The notes under the pieces: model-generated
What the model saw: only the letters and a program-made list of their open reading frames with translations
What the model was told of the DNA's origin: nothing
Database searches by the model: none
Position numbers and translations under genes: made by a program
In this document: one piece after another, positions 26,424 to 35,802 of the stretch
How the letters are laid out: each line of letters starts with the position of its first letter
Numbering within the stretch: the first letter of the stretch is position 1
Origin: Limimaricola sp.
GTDB lineage: Bacteria > Pseudomonadota > Alphaproteobacteria > Rhodobacterales > Rhodobacteraceae
Direction: 5' to 3'
DNA length: 64,000 nt
Assembly: GCF_016125575.1 (NCBI RefSeq)
Contig: NZ_WGLM01000006.1
Location: 186,001-250,000, forward strand

Positions 26424-27341
26424 ATGGCACAAGCGCGCAAAAGACGACTGCGCCTGAGCGCCATCATCGGCACTGTGCCAATGATGATCGTGGCAATCGG
26501 CGTCTACGTGATCGGGATCGCATTCACCGTCTTCTGGTCGTTCACCGATTCGAAACTTTTTCCAAACAGCACACTGGTCGGCTTCAAGCAGTACCATCGG
26601 CTCTGGCAGGATGACCGTTGGCTGGTTGCGGTTCAGAACATCTGGATCTTTGGCATTCTGCTGATGGTATTCGCGCTGGCCTTCGGGTTCCTGCTCGCGG
26701 TTTTCATGGACCAGGAGATCCGGCAGGAAGACCTGCTGCGGTCCATTTACCTTTACCCCTTCGCCATGTCGCTGATCGTGACCGGTCTGGTCTGGCAATG
26801 GATGCTGGACCCGAACTTCGGCATCGAACACACCGTGCGCAGCCTTGGATGGGCGAATTTCCAATTCTCACCACTCGTCGATCCAAATACCGCGATCTAT
26901 GGCCTTGTCGTGGCCGGCATCTGGCAGGGCTCGGGGGTGACGATGGCCATCCTTCTGGCCGGCCTGCGTGGCATTGACGCCGAAATCTGGAAGGCCGCGC
27001 GCATTGACGGGATCCCGATCTGGCGCGTCTACATCTTCATCGTCATCCCGATGATGCGCGGCTCGATCGGCACCGCTTTCGTTCTGATCGCGGTCGGCGT
27101 GGTGCGGGTCTATGACCTTGTCGTCGCGATGACCGGGGGCGGGCCGGGCATCTCTACCAACATGCCTGCCGTCTATGTCATCGACATGATCACCAAGAGC
27201 TACAACGTCGGTCAGGGCATGGCCGCGGCCACCATCATGCTGCTGCCAGTGATCGCGGTGATCGCCCTGATCGGACTGGGCCGCATCGTTTCGACCCGTC
27301 GCAAGAACGCGGCGATTCTCAGGGCGGAGGCCACGGCATGA
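26424..27341 (+). CDS. sugar ABC transporter permease 1 (CUT1)
   Basis: 305 residues with about six hydrophobic helices. The EAA-loop that contacts the ATPase is EIWKAARIDGIPIWRVYIFI (about 191-210). The N-terminus is basic (AQARKRRLR) and cytoplasmic. It pairs with the next gene to form the membrane channel. The ATG at 26424 has a G-rich site before it; the stop overlaps the next start by 4 bp. Confidence 0.92.
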   Translation: MAQARKRRLRLSAIIGTVPMMIVAIGVYVIGIAFTVFWSFTDSKLFPNSTLVGFKQYHRLWQDDRWLVAVQNIWIFGILLMVFALAFGFLLAVFMDQEIRQEDLLRSIYLYPFAMSLIVTGLVWQWMLDPNFGIEHTVRSLGWANFQFSPLVDPNTAIYGLVVAGIWQGSGVTMAILLAGLRGIDAEIWKAARIDGIPIWRVYIFIVIPMMRGSIGTAFVLIAVGVVRVYDLVVAMTGGGPGISTNMPAVYVIDMITKSYNVGQGMAAATIMLLPVIAVIALIGLGRIVSTRRKNAAILRAEATA

Positions 27342-28249
27342 GCACGACAGCAACATCTGGCCCCGCCGCGGCCGCCGCGCCGCGTGGCCCCAAGCCGCGC
27401 CGCCTGTCGGTTGCACGGATTGGTCTTTACGGCTTTCTCATCATCTCGGCGCTGTTCTTTCTCGTGCCGCTTTACATCATGGTCGTCACCTCGCTGAAGA
27501 CGATGCCCGAGATCCGGCAGGGTCACCTCTTCGGCCTGCCCGAGACATGGACCGTTCAGCCTTGGATCGACGCGTGGATGCATGCCTGCACCGGGCGCGA
27601 CTGCAACGGCCTTTCGCCCGGCTTCTGGAACTCGGTCAAGATCACCGTGCCCAGCGTCTTCATCTCGATCGTGATCGCCTCGATCAACGGATACGCGCTG
27701 TCGTTCTGGCGCTACCGCGGAGCCAACCTGTTTTTCGGCCTGTTGGTCTTTGGCGCCTTCGTGCCCTACCAGGTGGTGATCTACCCGCTGATCATCGCGC
27801 TGCGCGAGGTGCACCTGTTCTCGACACTGTGGGGGATCATCATCGTCCACACCATTTTCGGCATGCCGATCCTGACGATCCTTTACCGCAACTACTACGC
27901 AGCGATCCCGTCGGAACTGTTCAAGGCGGCGCGGATTGATGGCGCGGGGTTCTGGCAGATTTTCGTCCGCATCATGTTGCCGATGTCGGTGCCGATCACC
28001 ATCGTCGCCATCATTCTGCAGGTCACCGGCATTTGGAATGACTTCCTGTTCGGCGTGATCTTCGCCGGCCGGAACAACTGGCCGATGACGGTGCAGCTCA
28101 ACAACATCGTCAACACCACAACCGGCACCCGCACCTACAACGTCGACATGGCCGCGACCATCATCACCGCCGCGGTCCCGCTTATCATCTACTTCATTTC
28201 CGGCCGTTGGTTCGTCCGCGGTATCGCGGCCGGTGCGGTGAAAGGATAA
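27338..28249 (+). CDS. sugar ABC transporter permease 2 (CUT1)
   Basis: 303 residues, MalG-like, with an N-terminal Ala/Pro-rich cytoplasmic tail, about six membrane helices, and the EAA-type loop ELFKAARIDGAGFWQIFVRI (about 193-212) near the C-terminus. A periplasmic loop between helices 1 and 2 contains a Cys pair (HACTGRDCNG). It overlaps permease 1 by 4 bp (ATGA) and is followed 4 bp later by the ATPase gene, so the three are co-translated. Confidence 0.92.
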   Translation: MSTTATSGPAAAAAPRGPKPRRLSVARIGLYGFLIISALFFLVPLYIMVVTSLKTMPEIRQGHLFGLPETWTVQPWIDAWMHACTGRDCNGLSPGFWNSVKITVPSVFISIVIASINGYALSFWRYRGANLFFGLLVFGAFVPYQVVIYPLIIALREVHLFSTLWGIIIVHTIFGMPILTILYRNYYAAIPSELFKAARIDGAGFWQIFVRIMLPMSVPITIVAIILQVTGIWNDFLFGVIFAGRNNWPMTVQLNNIVNTTTGTRTYNVDMAATIITAAVPLIIYFISGRWFVRGIAAGAVKG

Positions 28250-28253
28250 TCCC

Positions 28254-29336
28254 GTGACCAATCACTCCGTCTCCGTCAAGGATCTCACGCTGAACTTCGG
28301 CGCGGTCAAAGTTCTCAAGAACCTGACCCTCGACATCTCGGAGGGCGAATTCATCGTGCTTCTGGGGTCGTCCGGTTGCGGCAAGTCCACGCTGTTGAAC
28401 TGCATCGCCGGCCTGCTGGACATCAGCGACGGCGAAATCTGGATCAAGGGCAAGAACGTGACATGGGCCGAACCCGCCGACCGCGGCATCGGCATGGTGT
28501 TCCAGTCCTACGCGCTTTATCCGCAGATGTCGGTGCGCGGCAATCTCAGCTTCGGCCTGAAGACCGCAGGCGTGCCCCGCGCCGAGATCGAGAAGCGCGT
28601 CGCCCGCGCCTCGGAAGTCCTGCAGATCGAACCGTTGCTCGACCGCAAGCCAAGTGCCCTGTCAGGTGGCCAGCGCCAGCGCGTCGCGATCGGCCGGGCA
28701 CTGGTGCGCGATGTCGACGTGTTTCTCTTCGACGAGCCGCTGTCGAACCTCGACGCCAAGTTGCGCGCCGACCTGCGGGTCGAGATCAAGCGTCTGCACC
28801 AGCAGCTTAACAACACCATGATCTACGTCACCCATGACCAGGTCGAGGCGATGACGCTGGCCGACCGCATCGCGATCATGAAGGGCGGGCACATCATGCA
28901 ACTCGGCACGCCCGACGAGATCTACAGCAGGCCGCAGAACCGCTATGTCGCGGACTTCATCGGCAGCCCTTCGATGAACTTCATCGACGGTCAGTTGCAG
29001 GATGGTGTCTTTGCCCGCGGCGATCTGACGATCCCGATGGCAGGCTACAACTACGCCAGCCCGCAGCCCCCCGGCGGGCCCGCCACCATCGGTATCCGCC
29101 CAGAGCATGTCGTGACCGGCGAACTTGTCGGCAATGCGCCGGTACAGCTCGACGTGACCGTCGACATCGTCGAACCGATGGGCTCGGACACGCTGGTCTG
29201 GACCGAAGTCGCGGGCGAGCGGTTCCGCGTGCGGATGGACGGCCATGCGCAGGTCCGCCACGGCGAGCCCCTGCGCATCGGAATCGTCCCTGCCCGCGCC
29301 TCGCTCTTCGACGCCAAATCCGAGCTGCGTTTGTGA
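28254..29336 (+). CDS. sugar ABC transporter ATP-binding protein (MsmK/UgpC type)
   Basis: 360 residues from the GTG at 28254. Walker A GSSGCGKS is at 38-45, with signature LSGGQRQRVAIGRAL, Walker B VFLFDEPLSNLDAK, and H-loop VTHDQVEAMTL. The C-terminal 120 residues are a TOBE/MalK regulatory domain (TIGIRPEHV). It energises import by the two permeases. The stop overlaps the GTG of the glycoside hydrolase gene by 4 bp, tying uptake to hydrolysis. Confidence 0.93.
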   Translation: MTNHSVSVKDLTLNFGAVKVLKNLTLDISEGEFIVLLGSSGCGKSTLLNCIAGLLDISDGEIWIKGKNVTWAEPADRGIGMVFQSYALYPQMSVRGNLSFGLKTAGVPRAEIEKRVARASEVLQIEPLLDRKPSALSGGQRQRVAIGRALVRDVDVFLFDEPLSNLDAKLRADLRVEIKRLHQQLNNTMIYVTHDQVEAMTLADRIAIMKGGHIMQLGTPDEIYSRPQNRYVADFIGSPSMNFIDGQLQDGVFARGDLTIPMAGYNYASPQPPGGPATIGIRPEHVVTGELVGNAPVQLDVTVDIVEPMGSDTLVWTEVAGERFRVRMDGHAQVRHGEPLRIGIVPARASLFDAKSELRL

Positions 29337-31732
29337 CACCCGGCGCTCTGATCGACCTTTCGGGGCGCTGGCATCTTGCACAGGCCGGCGGCGGGCTGGC
29401 CTGTGACATGGACCTGCCCGGCGACGGCATTTCGGCACTGCATGCCGCGGGCCTGATCCCCGACCCCTATTTCGGCCGCAACGAATATGACCTGCGCTGG
29501 ATTTCGCAGGCGGACTGGGTGCTGTCGCGCACCGTCATGTTGGACGATCCGGCGGTGGCGCTGGAGCTGTCCGAGGTCGATACGCTGACCACGATCCGCT
29601 GGAACGGGCAGGAGGTGCTGAAGACGGCCAACGCTTTCCGCAGCTACCGCGCGGACCTGACAGGCGTGGCCGTGGCGGGTGAAAACCGGATCGAGATTAC
29701 CTTTCACTCCGCCCCGGCCGAGGCCGACCGGCTGCAGGCGGCACAGCCCTTTGCCCTGCCCTACAGCACCAACTGCCCGATCCCCAACGGCAACCTGCTG
29801 CGCAAGCCGCAATGCGATTTTGGCTGGGACTGGAACATCGCGCTGGCGCCCTTCGGCCTTTACGGCCGCATCGCGCTGGTGCCCGCTGCCGCGCCGCGCA
29901 TCGACGGCGTGATGGTGACGCAGGACCACCGCGCCGGCGCGGTGGATGTCACCGTCACTGCCCATGTCGCGCAGGCCGAGGGCGCGCCCTATGCCATCGC
30001 CTTCGCCGGGCAGATGGCCGAGGGCACCGTCGCCGGTCCCACCCTGACTACCCGTTTCACGGTGACCGATCCCGCCCTGTGGTGGCCCGCGGGCCAGGGC
30101 GCGCAACCGCTGCACGACCTGAGCGTGACCGTCGGCGGCACCACGGCATCCCGCCGCATCGGCCTGCGCCAGATCGAGTTGGTGACCGAGCGGGACGAGG
30201 CCGGCCTTGGCTTCCGCTTCCGCGTCAACGGGCGCGACATCTTCGCCAAGGGCGCCAACTGGATTCCTGCCGACGCGCTGGCGGGCCGGATCACCCGCGA
30301 CGGCGTGGCAGACCTGTTGCGCTCGGCGGTGGATGCCAACATGAACATGATCCGCATCTGGGGTGGCGGACGTTACGAGCCGGACTGGTTCTACGACCTC
30401 TGCGACGAGATGGGGCTGATGGTCTGGCAAGACTTCATGTTCGCCTGCAACATCTACCCCTCTGACCCGGCCTTTTTGGCCGAGGTCGAGGCCGAGGTCG
30501 CCGAAAACGTCGCCCGGTTGCAGCATCATGCCTGCCTCGCCCTCTGGTGTGGCGACAACGAGCTGATCGGTGCGCTGACCTGGTATCCCGAGACGCGCGC
30601 CAACCGCGACCGCTACCTCGTCAACTACGACCGGCTGAACCGCGCGGTCGAGGCGGCGCTGAAGCGGACCGATCCGGGCGCAAACTGGTGGCCCTCCTCG
30701 CCCTCGCCGGGGCCGATGAACTTTGGCGACGCCTGGCATGACGACGGATCGGGCGACATGCATTTCTGGTCGGTCTGGCACGAGGGCCGCGACTTCGACC
30801 ATTACCGCGATGTCAGCCCCCGCTTCTGTTCCGAATTCGGGTTCCAGTCTTACCCGTCGATGGAGGTGATCCGCCGGTTCGCCGATCCGGCCGACTGGAA
30901 CATCGCCTCGCCCGTTCTGGAAAGCCACCAGAAGAACGCAGGCGGCAATGCGCGGATCGCGGAAACCATGTTCCGGACTTTCCGCTTCCCGGCCCGATTC
31001 GAGGATTTCGTCTATCTCAGCCAGGTCCAGCAGGGCCTGGCGATCAAGACCGCCGTCACCCAGTGGCGCAGCCTGCGGCCGCATTGCATGGGCACGCTTT
31101 ACTGGCAGCTCAACGACACATGGCCGGTCTGTTCCTGGGCCAGTCTTGATCATGGCGGCGGCTGGAAACTGCTGCACCACATGGCGCGCCACTTCTACGC
31201 GCCGGTAATGGTGTCGGCGGTGCCAACGGGCGAAGTGATCGAGCTTCGCGCCGTCAATGACACTGCGCAGTCGGTAGACCTGACTGTTATCGCGCGCGCC
31301 GCAGCAATGGACGGCACGGTGCGCGAGCTTGGCCGCGCGACCGTCACCGTCGATGACAGCGCCACCCCGGTCCTGACCCTCCCGCGCGACAGCCTGACCT
31401 CGCAGGAAATGCTGGCCTTCACGTGGGAGGCGCCCGACGGCACCCGCGGCGGCGATGTCTTTGCGCCGAAGCCCTACAAAGCCTATGACCTGCGCGCGCC
31501 GCGGATCGAGCTAAAGGTCGCGCAGGACGGTGACGGCTGGCGCCTGACCCTGACCGCAGAGGCGCTGGCGCTGTTCGTAGCCGTCGAGGCCGACCGGCCG
31601 GGGCGTTTCTCGAACAATGCCTTCGCGCTGTTTCCCGGTGCGCCGGCGACAATCACCTTCACGCCCGCCGCGCCGGGCCCCGCTCCTACCTTCACGCTGC
31701 GCGACCTGCACAGCGCCACCATGACCACCTGA
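29333..31732 (+). CDS. GH2 family glycoside hydrolase, beta-mannosidase-like
   Basis: 799 residues with the GH2 layout: an N-terminal jelly-roll (about 1-185), an immunoglobulin-like domain (190-285), the TIM barrel (290-610) and C-terminal beta domains. The acid/base is Glu410 in LWCGDNE and the nucleophile Glu501 in CSEFGFQSYPS; both contexts, and KGANWIPADAL ... RIWGGGRYEPDWFYDLCDE, match beta-mannosidases. No signal peptide is present, so it acts in the cytoplasm on imported beta-mannosides. The GTG at 29333 overlaps the ATPase stop. Exact linkage is inferred, not shown. Confidence 0.87.
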   Translation: MTPGALIDLSGRWHLAQAGGGLACDMDLPGDGISALHAAGLIPDPYFGRNEYDLRWISQADWVLSRTVMLDDPAVALELSEVDTLTTIRWNGQEVLKTANAFRSYRADLTGVAVAGENRIEITFHSAPAEADRLQAAQPFALPYSTNCPIPNGNLLRKPQCDFGWDWNIALAPFGLYGRIALVPAAAPRIDGVMVTQDHRAGAVDVTVTAHVAQAEGAPYAIAFAGQMAEGTVAGPTLTTRFTVTDPALWWPAGQGAQPLHDLSVTVGGTTASRRIGLRQIELVTERDEAGLGFRFRVNGRDIFAKGANWIPADALAGRITRDGVADLLRSAVDANMNMIRIWGGGRYEPDWFYDLCDEMGLMVWQDFMFACNIYPSDPAFLAEVEAEVAENVARLQHHACLALWCGDNELIGALTWYPETRANRDRYLVNYDRLNRAVEAALKRTDPGANWWPSSPSPGPMNFGDAWHDDGSGDMHFWSVWHEGRDFDHYRDVSPRFCSEFGFQSYPSMEVIRRFADPADWNIASPVLESHQKNAGGNARIAETMFRTFRFPARFEDFVYLSQVQQGLAIKTAVTQWRSLRPHCMGTLYWQLNDTWPVCSWASLDHGGGWKLLHHMARHFYAPVMVSAVPTGEVIELRAVNDTAQSVDLTVIARAAAMDGTVRELGRATVTVDDSATPVLTLPRDSLTSQEMLAFTWEAPDGTRGGDVFAPKPYKAYDLRAPRIELKVAQDGDGWRLTLTAEALALFVAVEADRPGRFSNNAFALFPGAPATITFTPAAPGPAPTFTLRDLHSATMTT

Positions 31733-31744
31733 AAGGCCAAGACC

Positions 31745-32491
31745 ATGCCCTCGATCTCTTACCAGCTTTACTGCTCGCGCAACTTCCCGCCCCTCGCCGA
31801 CACCCTGTCGATGCTGGCCGATGCCGGTTTCACCGAAGTCGAAGGCTTCGGCGGCCTTTACGACGATCCTGCCGCGCTGAAGGCGCAACTGGACGCCGCG
31901 GGCCTGAAGATGACCACAGGGCATTTCGGCCTCGACATGGTCGAAGGCAGCCCCGACGTGGCGCTGAACGTCGCCCGCACGATGGGGATGGACGCGGTCA
32001 TCGTGCCCTTCGTGATGCCCGCCGACCGCCCGACCGATGCCGCGGGCTGGACTGCCTTCGGTCAACGTCTGGCCAAGGCCGGTGCACCGATCATCGCCGC
32101 GGGCCTGCCCTTCGGCTGGCACAACCACGATTTCGAATTCAAACCGACCGAGACCGGCGAATTGCCTCTGGACCTGATCATGGCCGCCGCGCCTGATCTG
32201 AAGCTGGAGCTTGACCTTGGCTGGACCGCCCGCGCCGGGCAGGATCCTGTCGCCTGGATCAACAAGTATGCGGGCCGCATCATCGCCGTCCACGTCAAGG
32301 ACATCGCGCCCAAGGGCGAGGCGCTGGACGAGGATGGCTGGGCCGACGTGGGCCATGGCACCCTCGACTGGGCACCGATCAAGGCCGCGCTGGATGCCGC
32401 CCACGTCACCCGTTTCGTCGTGGAACACGACAAGCCCGCCGATCACCATCGCTTTGCCACCCGCAGCCTTGCGGCCGTCAAAGCCTTCTGA
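31745..32491 (+). CDS. TIM-barrel sugar isomerase/epimerase-like protein (short form)
   Basis: 248 residues of the xylose-isomerase-like superfamily. Probable metal/active-site residues are Glu33 (VEGFGG), His126/His128 (GWHNHDFEF), Asp157 (ELDLGW), His183 (VHVKD) and Glu227 (VEHD). It is 12 bp after the GH2 gene and 12 bp before a second Gfo/Idh/MocA dehydrogenase, mirroring the left-arm pair. It may isomerise, epimerise or cleave a keto-sugar. AAAGG precedes the ATG at 31745. Confidence 0.85.
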   Translation: MPSISYQLYCSRNFPPLADTLSMLADAGFTEVEGFGGLYDDPAALKAQLDAAGLKMTTGHFGLDMVEGSPDVALNVARTMGMDAVIVPFVMPADRPTDAAGWTAFGQRLAKAGAPIIAAGLPFGWHNHDFEFKPTETGELPLDLIMAAAPDLKLELDLGWTARAGQDPVAWINKYAGRIIAVHVKDIAPKGEALDEDGWADVGHGTLDWAPIKAALDAAHVTRFVVEHDKPADHHRFATRSLAAVKAF

Positions 32492-32503
32492 GGACAGACC
32501 CAA

Positions 32504-33634
32504 ATGACCAAACTGCGCGTCGGCATCATCGGATGCGGTAATATCTCCACCTCCTACCTCGGCCTTGCGCCGATGTTCAAATCGCTTGAACTCAAGTCGG
32601 TGGCCGACATCAACATGGAGGCCGCGCGCACCCGCGCCGCCGAATACAACCTTCGTGCCGAAACGGTTGATGATCTGCTCGCCGCGCCCGATGTGGACGT
32701 CATCGTCAACCTGACCGTCCCGGCAGTGCATTACGAGGTGACGCGCCGCATCCTTGAGGCCGGCAAGCACGCCTATTCGGAAAAGCCGCTGGTCCTCAGC
32801 CTCGACGAAGGGCAAGCGCTGCGCGATCTCGCGGCCTCCAAGGGCCTGCGCGTGGGCTCGGCGCCAGACACCTTCCTTGGCGGCGCGCACCAGTTGGCCC
32901 GCGCCTCCATTGATGAGGGCGCGGTGGGCCGCATCGTCGGTGGCACCGCGCACGTCATGGGCCACGGGATGGAAGCCTGGCACCCCAACCCCGATTTCTT
33001 CTTCAAGCCCGGTGGTGGCCCGATCCTCGACATGGGGCCCTATTACGTCACCAACCTGATCCAGTTGATCGGCCCGGTCACCGCTGTCACCGCGATGGCC
33101 AAGGCCAGCTTTGCTACCCGCACGATCGGCAACGGCCCGCGCGATGGCGAGGTTCTGGATGTCGAGACGCCCACCAACATCCACGCCATCCTTGAATTTG
33201 CCAATGGCGCCATCGTGACCCTGGGGGCCAGCTGGGATGTCTGGGCGAACCGCCATCCCAACATGGAACTTTACGGCAGTGAGGGCAGCCTTTACGTGCC
33301 CGATCCCAACTTCTTCGGCGGCGCCGTTGAACTGGCCGCGCCCGACGGCAGCGTCACCGAACTGCCGGGGCGCGGCCATCCCTTTGGCATCAACAATCAG
33401 GAGGGCCACGGCGTCTGGCGGGCGAATTACCGCTGTGCCGGGCTGGCCGACATGGCCGCCGCCATTGACGAGAACCGCGCGCATCGCTGCAACATCGACG
33501 TAGCCGTCCATGCGGTCGAGGTGCTGACCGGCATCCTCAAGGCGGCCGAGACGCAAAGCTGGGTCAACATGACGACGACCTGCGAGCGTCCCGCGGCCCT
33601 GTCGCCGGACGAGGCCAAGGCGCTGCTGGCCTAG
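32504..33634 (+). CDS. Gfo/Idh/MocA family oxidoreductase (right arm of sugar locus)
   Basis: 376 residues. NAD(P)-binding LRVGIIGCGNIS is at 4-15, catalytic EKP at 93-95 with Lys94, and GGGPILDMGPYYVTNLIQLI provides the later catalytic segment. It is clearly different from the left-arm paralogue (about one third similar by eye, and EKP instead of DKP), so the locus carries two dehydrogenases, not a simple duplicate. Last gene of the right operon; its TAG shares a CTAG with the convergent next gene. Confidence 0.88.
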   Translation: MTKLRVGIIGCGNISTSYLGLAPMFKSLELKSVADINMEAARTRAAEYNLRAETVDDLLAAPDVDVIVNLTVPAVHYEVTRRILEAGKHAYSEKPLVLSLDEGQALRDLAASKGLRVGSAPDTFLGGAHQLARASIDEGAVGRIVGGTAHVMGHGMEAWHPNPDFFFKPGGGPILDMGPYYVTNLIQLIGPVTAVTAMAKASFATRTIGNGPRDGEVLDVETPTNIHAILEFANGAIVTLGASWDVWANRHPNMELYGSEGSLYVPDPNFFGGAVELAAPDGSVTELPGRGHPFGINNQEGHGVWRANYRCAGLADMAAAIDENRAHRCNIDVAVHAVEVLTGILKAAETQSWVNMTTTCERPAALSPDEAKALLA

Positions 33635-34407
33635 GCCAGCGCGTCCCACTCTTCTTCGGCCAGCGCCAGCCGGTCGCGCACACTGTCAAGCTGCGCACCG
33701 GCCGCGGCGCTGCCCAGATGGCCGGGCGCCGCGATCATCGCGCGATATTCTTCAATCCGCTTGCGCAGCGCCAGTTTGCGCAGGTCGGCATTGGCGGCCG
33801 ATTTCGCCGGCACGACGAAACTGACCGACACCGCCCGCAGACCGCGATCCGCAGCGATCGCGGCGTGGTAGGCCGCCTCGTCGGGGATCGCCTCGACCTC
33901 GTGATGAAAACTGACGCGCGAGGGCAGGCAGAGATAGGCCGACAGGTCCTCCCCGGCATGGCGCAACTGCACGATGGCGTAGCTCACATGCATCCTGACG
34001 ACATAAGATGCGATCGGGTTAAGCGGCGCGAACTCCGCCAGCGGCAGAACCTTTTGGGGCTGTCGCAGGATCTCGCCCAGCGCGCGCACAACCTCGCCCG
34101 GGCCCTGTGCCTCGACTAGCGACATGAACCGCTCGGCCATGCGCTGCGAGGCCGCCTCGTTCTTGCCGAGAATGCCCGTGGGCGTCGCCTTGGGAATGAA
34201 GAAGGCCAAAGCATTGCCCAGCGGCACGGCGTTGTCTGGCTTGACCGGCACCAGCACCTGGCCAGTGCCGCCGCGCGCGTCCCAGCGGTACACGTCTCGC
34301 CAGATGCCACGCAGGATCGTCGGGTCCGACAGGATCGCTTCGGCCAGCCGACCCGGTACCGCGGCCGGCTGAAACTCGACACCGCTGATCTTGATCCGCC
34401 CTGTCAT
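33631..34407 (-). CDS. hypothetical protein with C-terminal helical region
   Basis: 258 residues that I do not recognise. The first 180 residues are mixed alpha/beta (QVLVPVKPDNAVPLGNALAF, LNPIASYVVRMHVSYAIVQL). The last 70 are charged and helical (LRKLALRKRIEEYRAMI ... SVRDRLALAEEEWDALA), likely a short coiled coil. No membrane segment or signal peptide. The ATG at 34407 has a GGGGGAG just upstream. It lies 82 bp downstream of rlmN on the same strand and might be read with it. Coding looks real from frame and ribosome site. Confidence 0.7.
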   Translation of the reverse strand: MTGRIKISGVEFQPAAVPGRLAEAILSDPTILRGIWRDVYRWDARGGTGQVLVPVKPDNAVPLGNALAFFIPKATPTGILGKNEAASQRMAERFMSLVEAQGPGEVVRALGEILRQPQKVLPLAEFAPLNPIASYVVRMHVSYAIVQLRHAGEDLSAYLCLPSRVSFHHEVEAIPDEAAYHAAIAADRGLRAVSVSFVVPAKSAANADLRKLALRKRIEEYRAMIAAPGHLGSAAAGAQLDSVRDRLALAEEEWDALA

Positions 34408-34489
34408 CGCTCCCCCGTCGCCGCTTGGTCCCTGGCCATTCTCTTACGCGGTCGCCCGGCGCTTCGCCATGGTCTTTCGCGTCCGGGCG

Positions 34490-35668
34490 TCAGCCGGATG
34501 TTCCGGTCTCGGCTGCGATTTGAGCGCGGCTCTTGCGGGCGCGTTCGGTGGCCGATTTCAATTGCCCGCAGGCCGCCATGATGTCTTCGCCCCGCGGGGT
34601 GCGGATCGGACTGGCATAGCCGGCCTTGTAGATGATGTCGGCAAAGGCGCGGATGCGCGCAGGCGTACTGCGGCGGTAAGGGGCGCCGGGCCATTCGTTG
34701 AACGGAATCAGATTGATCTTGGCCGGGATTCCCTCGATCAGCTTGATCAGCCGCCGCGCGTCGGCGTCTGTGTCGTTCACACCGTCCAGCATCACGTATT
34801 CAAATGTGATCCGTTCGGAATTGCTGGCCTTGGGATAGGTCCGAAGTGCATCAAGCAGCTCTGCGATGGGCCAGCGCTTGTTGATCGGCACCAGCCGGTC
34901 GCGCACCTCGTCGGTCGTGGCATGGAATGAGATGGCCAACTGACAGCCGATCTCTTCGGCTGTCCGCGCGATCTCGGGCACAACGCCGCTGGTCGACAGC
35001 GTGATCCGCCGCCGCGACAGGGCAATCCCCTCGGGGTCCATCGCGATCTTCATCGCGTCGCGGACGTTCTCGAAATTGTAAAGCGGCTCGCCCATGCCCA
35101 TCAGCACGACGTTCGACAAAAGCCGCGTCTCGTCCTTGGGCGCGCCGGGAACCGGCCATTCGCCAAGGTCGTCGCGCGCCAGCATCACCTGCCCGATGAT
35201 CTCGCCCGCGGTCAGGTTGCGCACCAGCTTCTGCGTGCCGGTATGGCAGAAGGAACAGGTCAGCGTGCAACCCACCTGGGACGAGACACATAGCGTACCG
35301 CGGTCCTCCTCGGGGATATAGACCACCTCCACCTCGTGCCCGCCGGCGATGCGGACAAGGTATTTCCGCGTGCCGTCGCCGCTGACCTGCCGCGTCACCA
35401 CCTCGGGCAAGGCAATCACGAAGTTTTCGGCCAGAAGGGCACGATAGTCCTTGGCAAGGTTGGTCATCGCGGCGAAATCGCGCAGACCCCAATGATAGAT
35501 CCACTGCCAGATCTGGCCCACGCGCATCCGCGCCTGCCGTTCGGGCGTGCCGGCCGCGATCAGCGCCTGGCGCATCGCCTCGCGCGTCAACCCGACAAGG
35601 TTGACTGGCCCCTCGGGCCGCTTGCGGGGCACGGTCAGGACATCAGGGGTGATGGCATCGGTGGGCAT
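34490..35668 (-). CDS. rlmN: 23S rRNA (adenine2503-C2)-methyltransferase / tRNA m2A37 methyltransferase
   Basis: 392 residues from the ATG at 35668; a TTG two codons upstream is less likely. Radical-SAM enzyme: CxxxCxxC as Cys134, Cys138 and Cys141 in [14 protein letters not shown], and the methyl-accepting Cys near the C-terminus in [12 protein letters not shown]-binding [12 protein letters not shown] and the [18 protein letters not shown] segment are typical. It methylates C2 of A2503 in 23S rRNA and A37 in some tRNAs, tuning translation fidelity. Cytoplasmic. Confidence 0.95.
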   Translation of the reverse strand: MPTDAITPDVLTVPRKRPEGPVNLVGLTREAMRQALIAAGTPERQARMRVGQIWQWIYHWGLRDFAAMTNLAKDYRALLAENFVIALPEVVTRQVSGDGTRKYLVRIAGGHEVEVVYIPEEDRGTLCVSSQVGCTLTCSFCHTGTQKLVRNLTAGEIIGQVMLARDDLGEWPVPGAPKDETRLLSNVVLMGMGEPLYNFENVRDAMKIAMDPEGIALSRRRITLSTSGVVPEIARTAEEIGCQLAISFHATTDEVRDRLVPINKRWPIAELLDALRTYPKASNSERITFEYVMLDGVNDTDADARRLIKLIEGIPAKINLIPFNEWPGAPYRRSTPARIRAFADIIYKAGYASPIRTPRGEDIMAACGQLKSATERARKSRAQIAAETGTSG

Positions 35669-35739
35669 CGGCAACTCTCACGCGGTCAGAGCGCTGCACA
35701 TATACCAGACCACGCGGCTTTCCAACATCCGCACGCGGG

Positions 35740-35802
35740 CTTCTTCTGGCAGGCAAATACTCCCGCCGGAGGCATCCGGGCGTTCCGCAGGAAGGCCCGG
35801 AT
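35740..35802 (-). repeat. 3'-end repeat module, copy 3 (after the IalB gene)
   Basis: Read on the minus strand, the IalB stop runs into an 8-bp hairpin ATCCGGGC / GCCCGGAT (35802-35795 and 35781-35774). Then comes GCCTCCGGCGGGAGTATTT and a diverged GCCTGCCAGAAGAAG to 35740. The GGCGGGAGTATTT core is exact; the AAGATGAAG end is altered in this copy. Same position and orientation as the other three. Confidence 0.62.

Noticed and set aside
29051-33649. Two open frames of over 700 codons on the minus strand opposite GH2 and the right-arm dehydrogenase
   Set aside because: Antisense shadows of strongly recognised genes; composition is typical of frame complement in GC-rich DNA.
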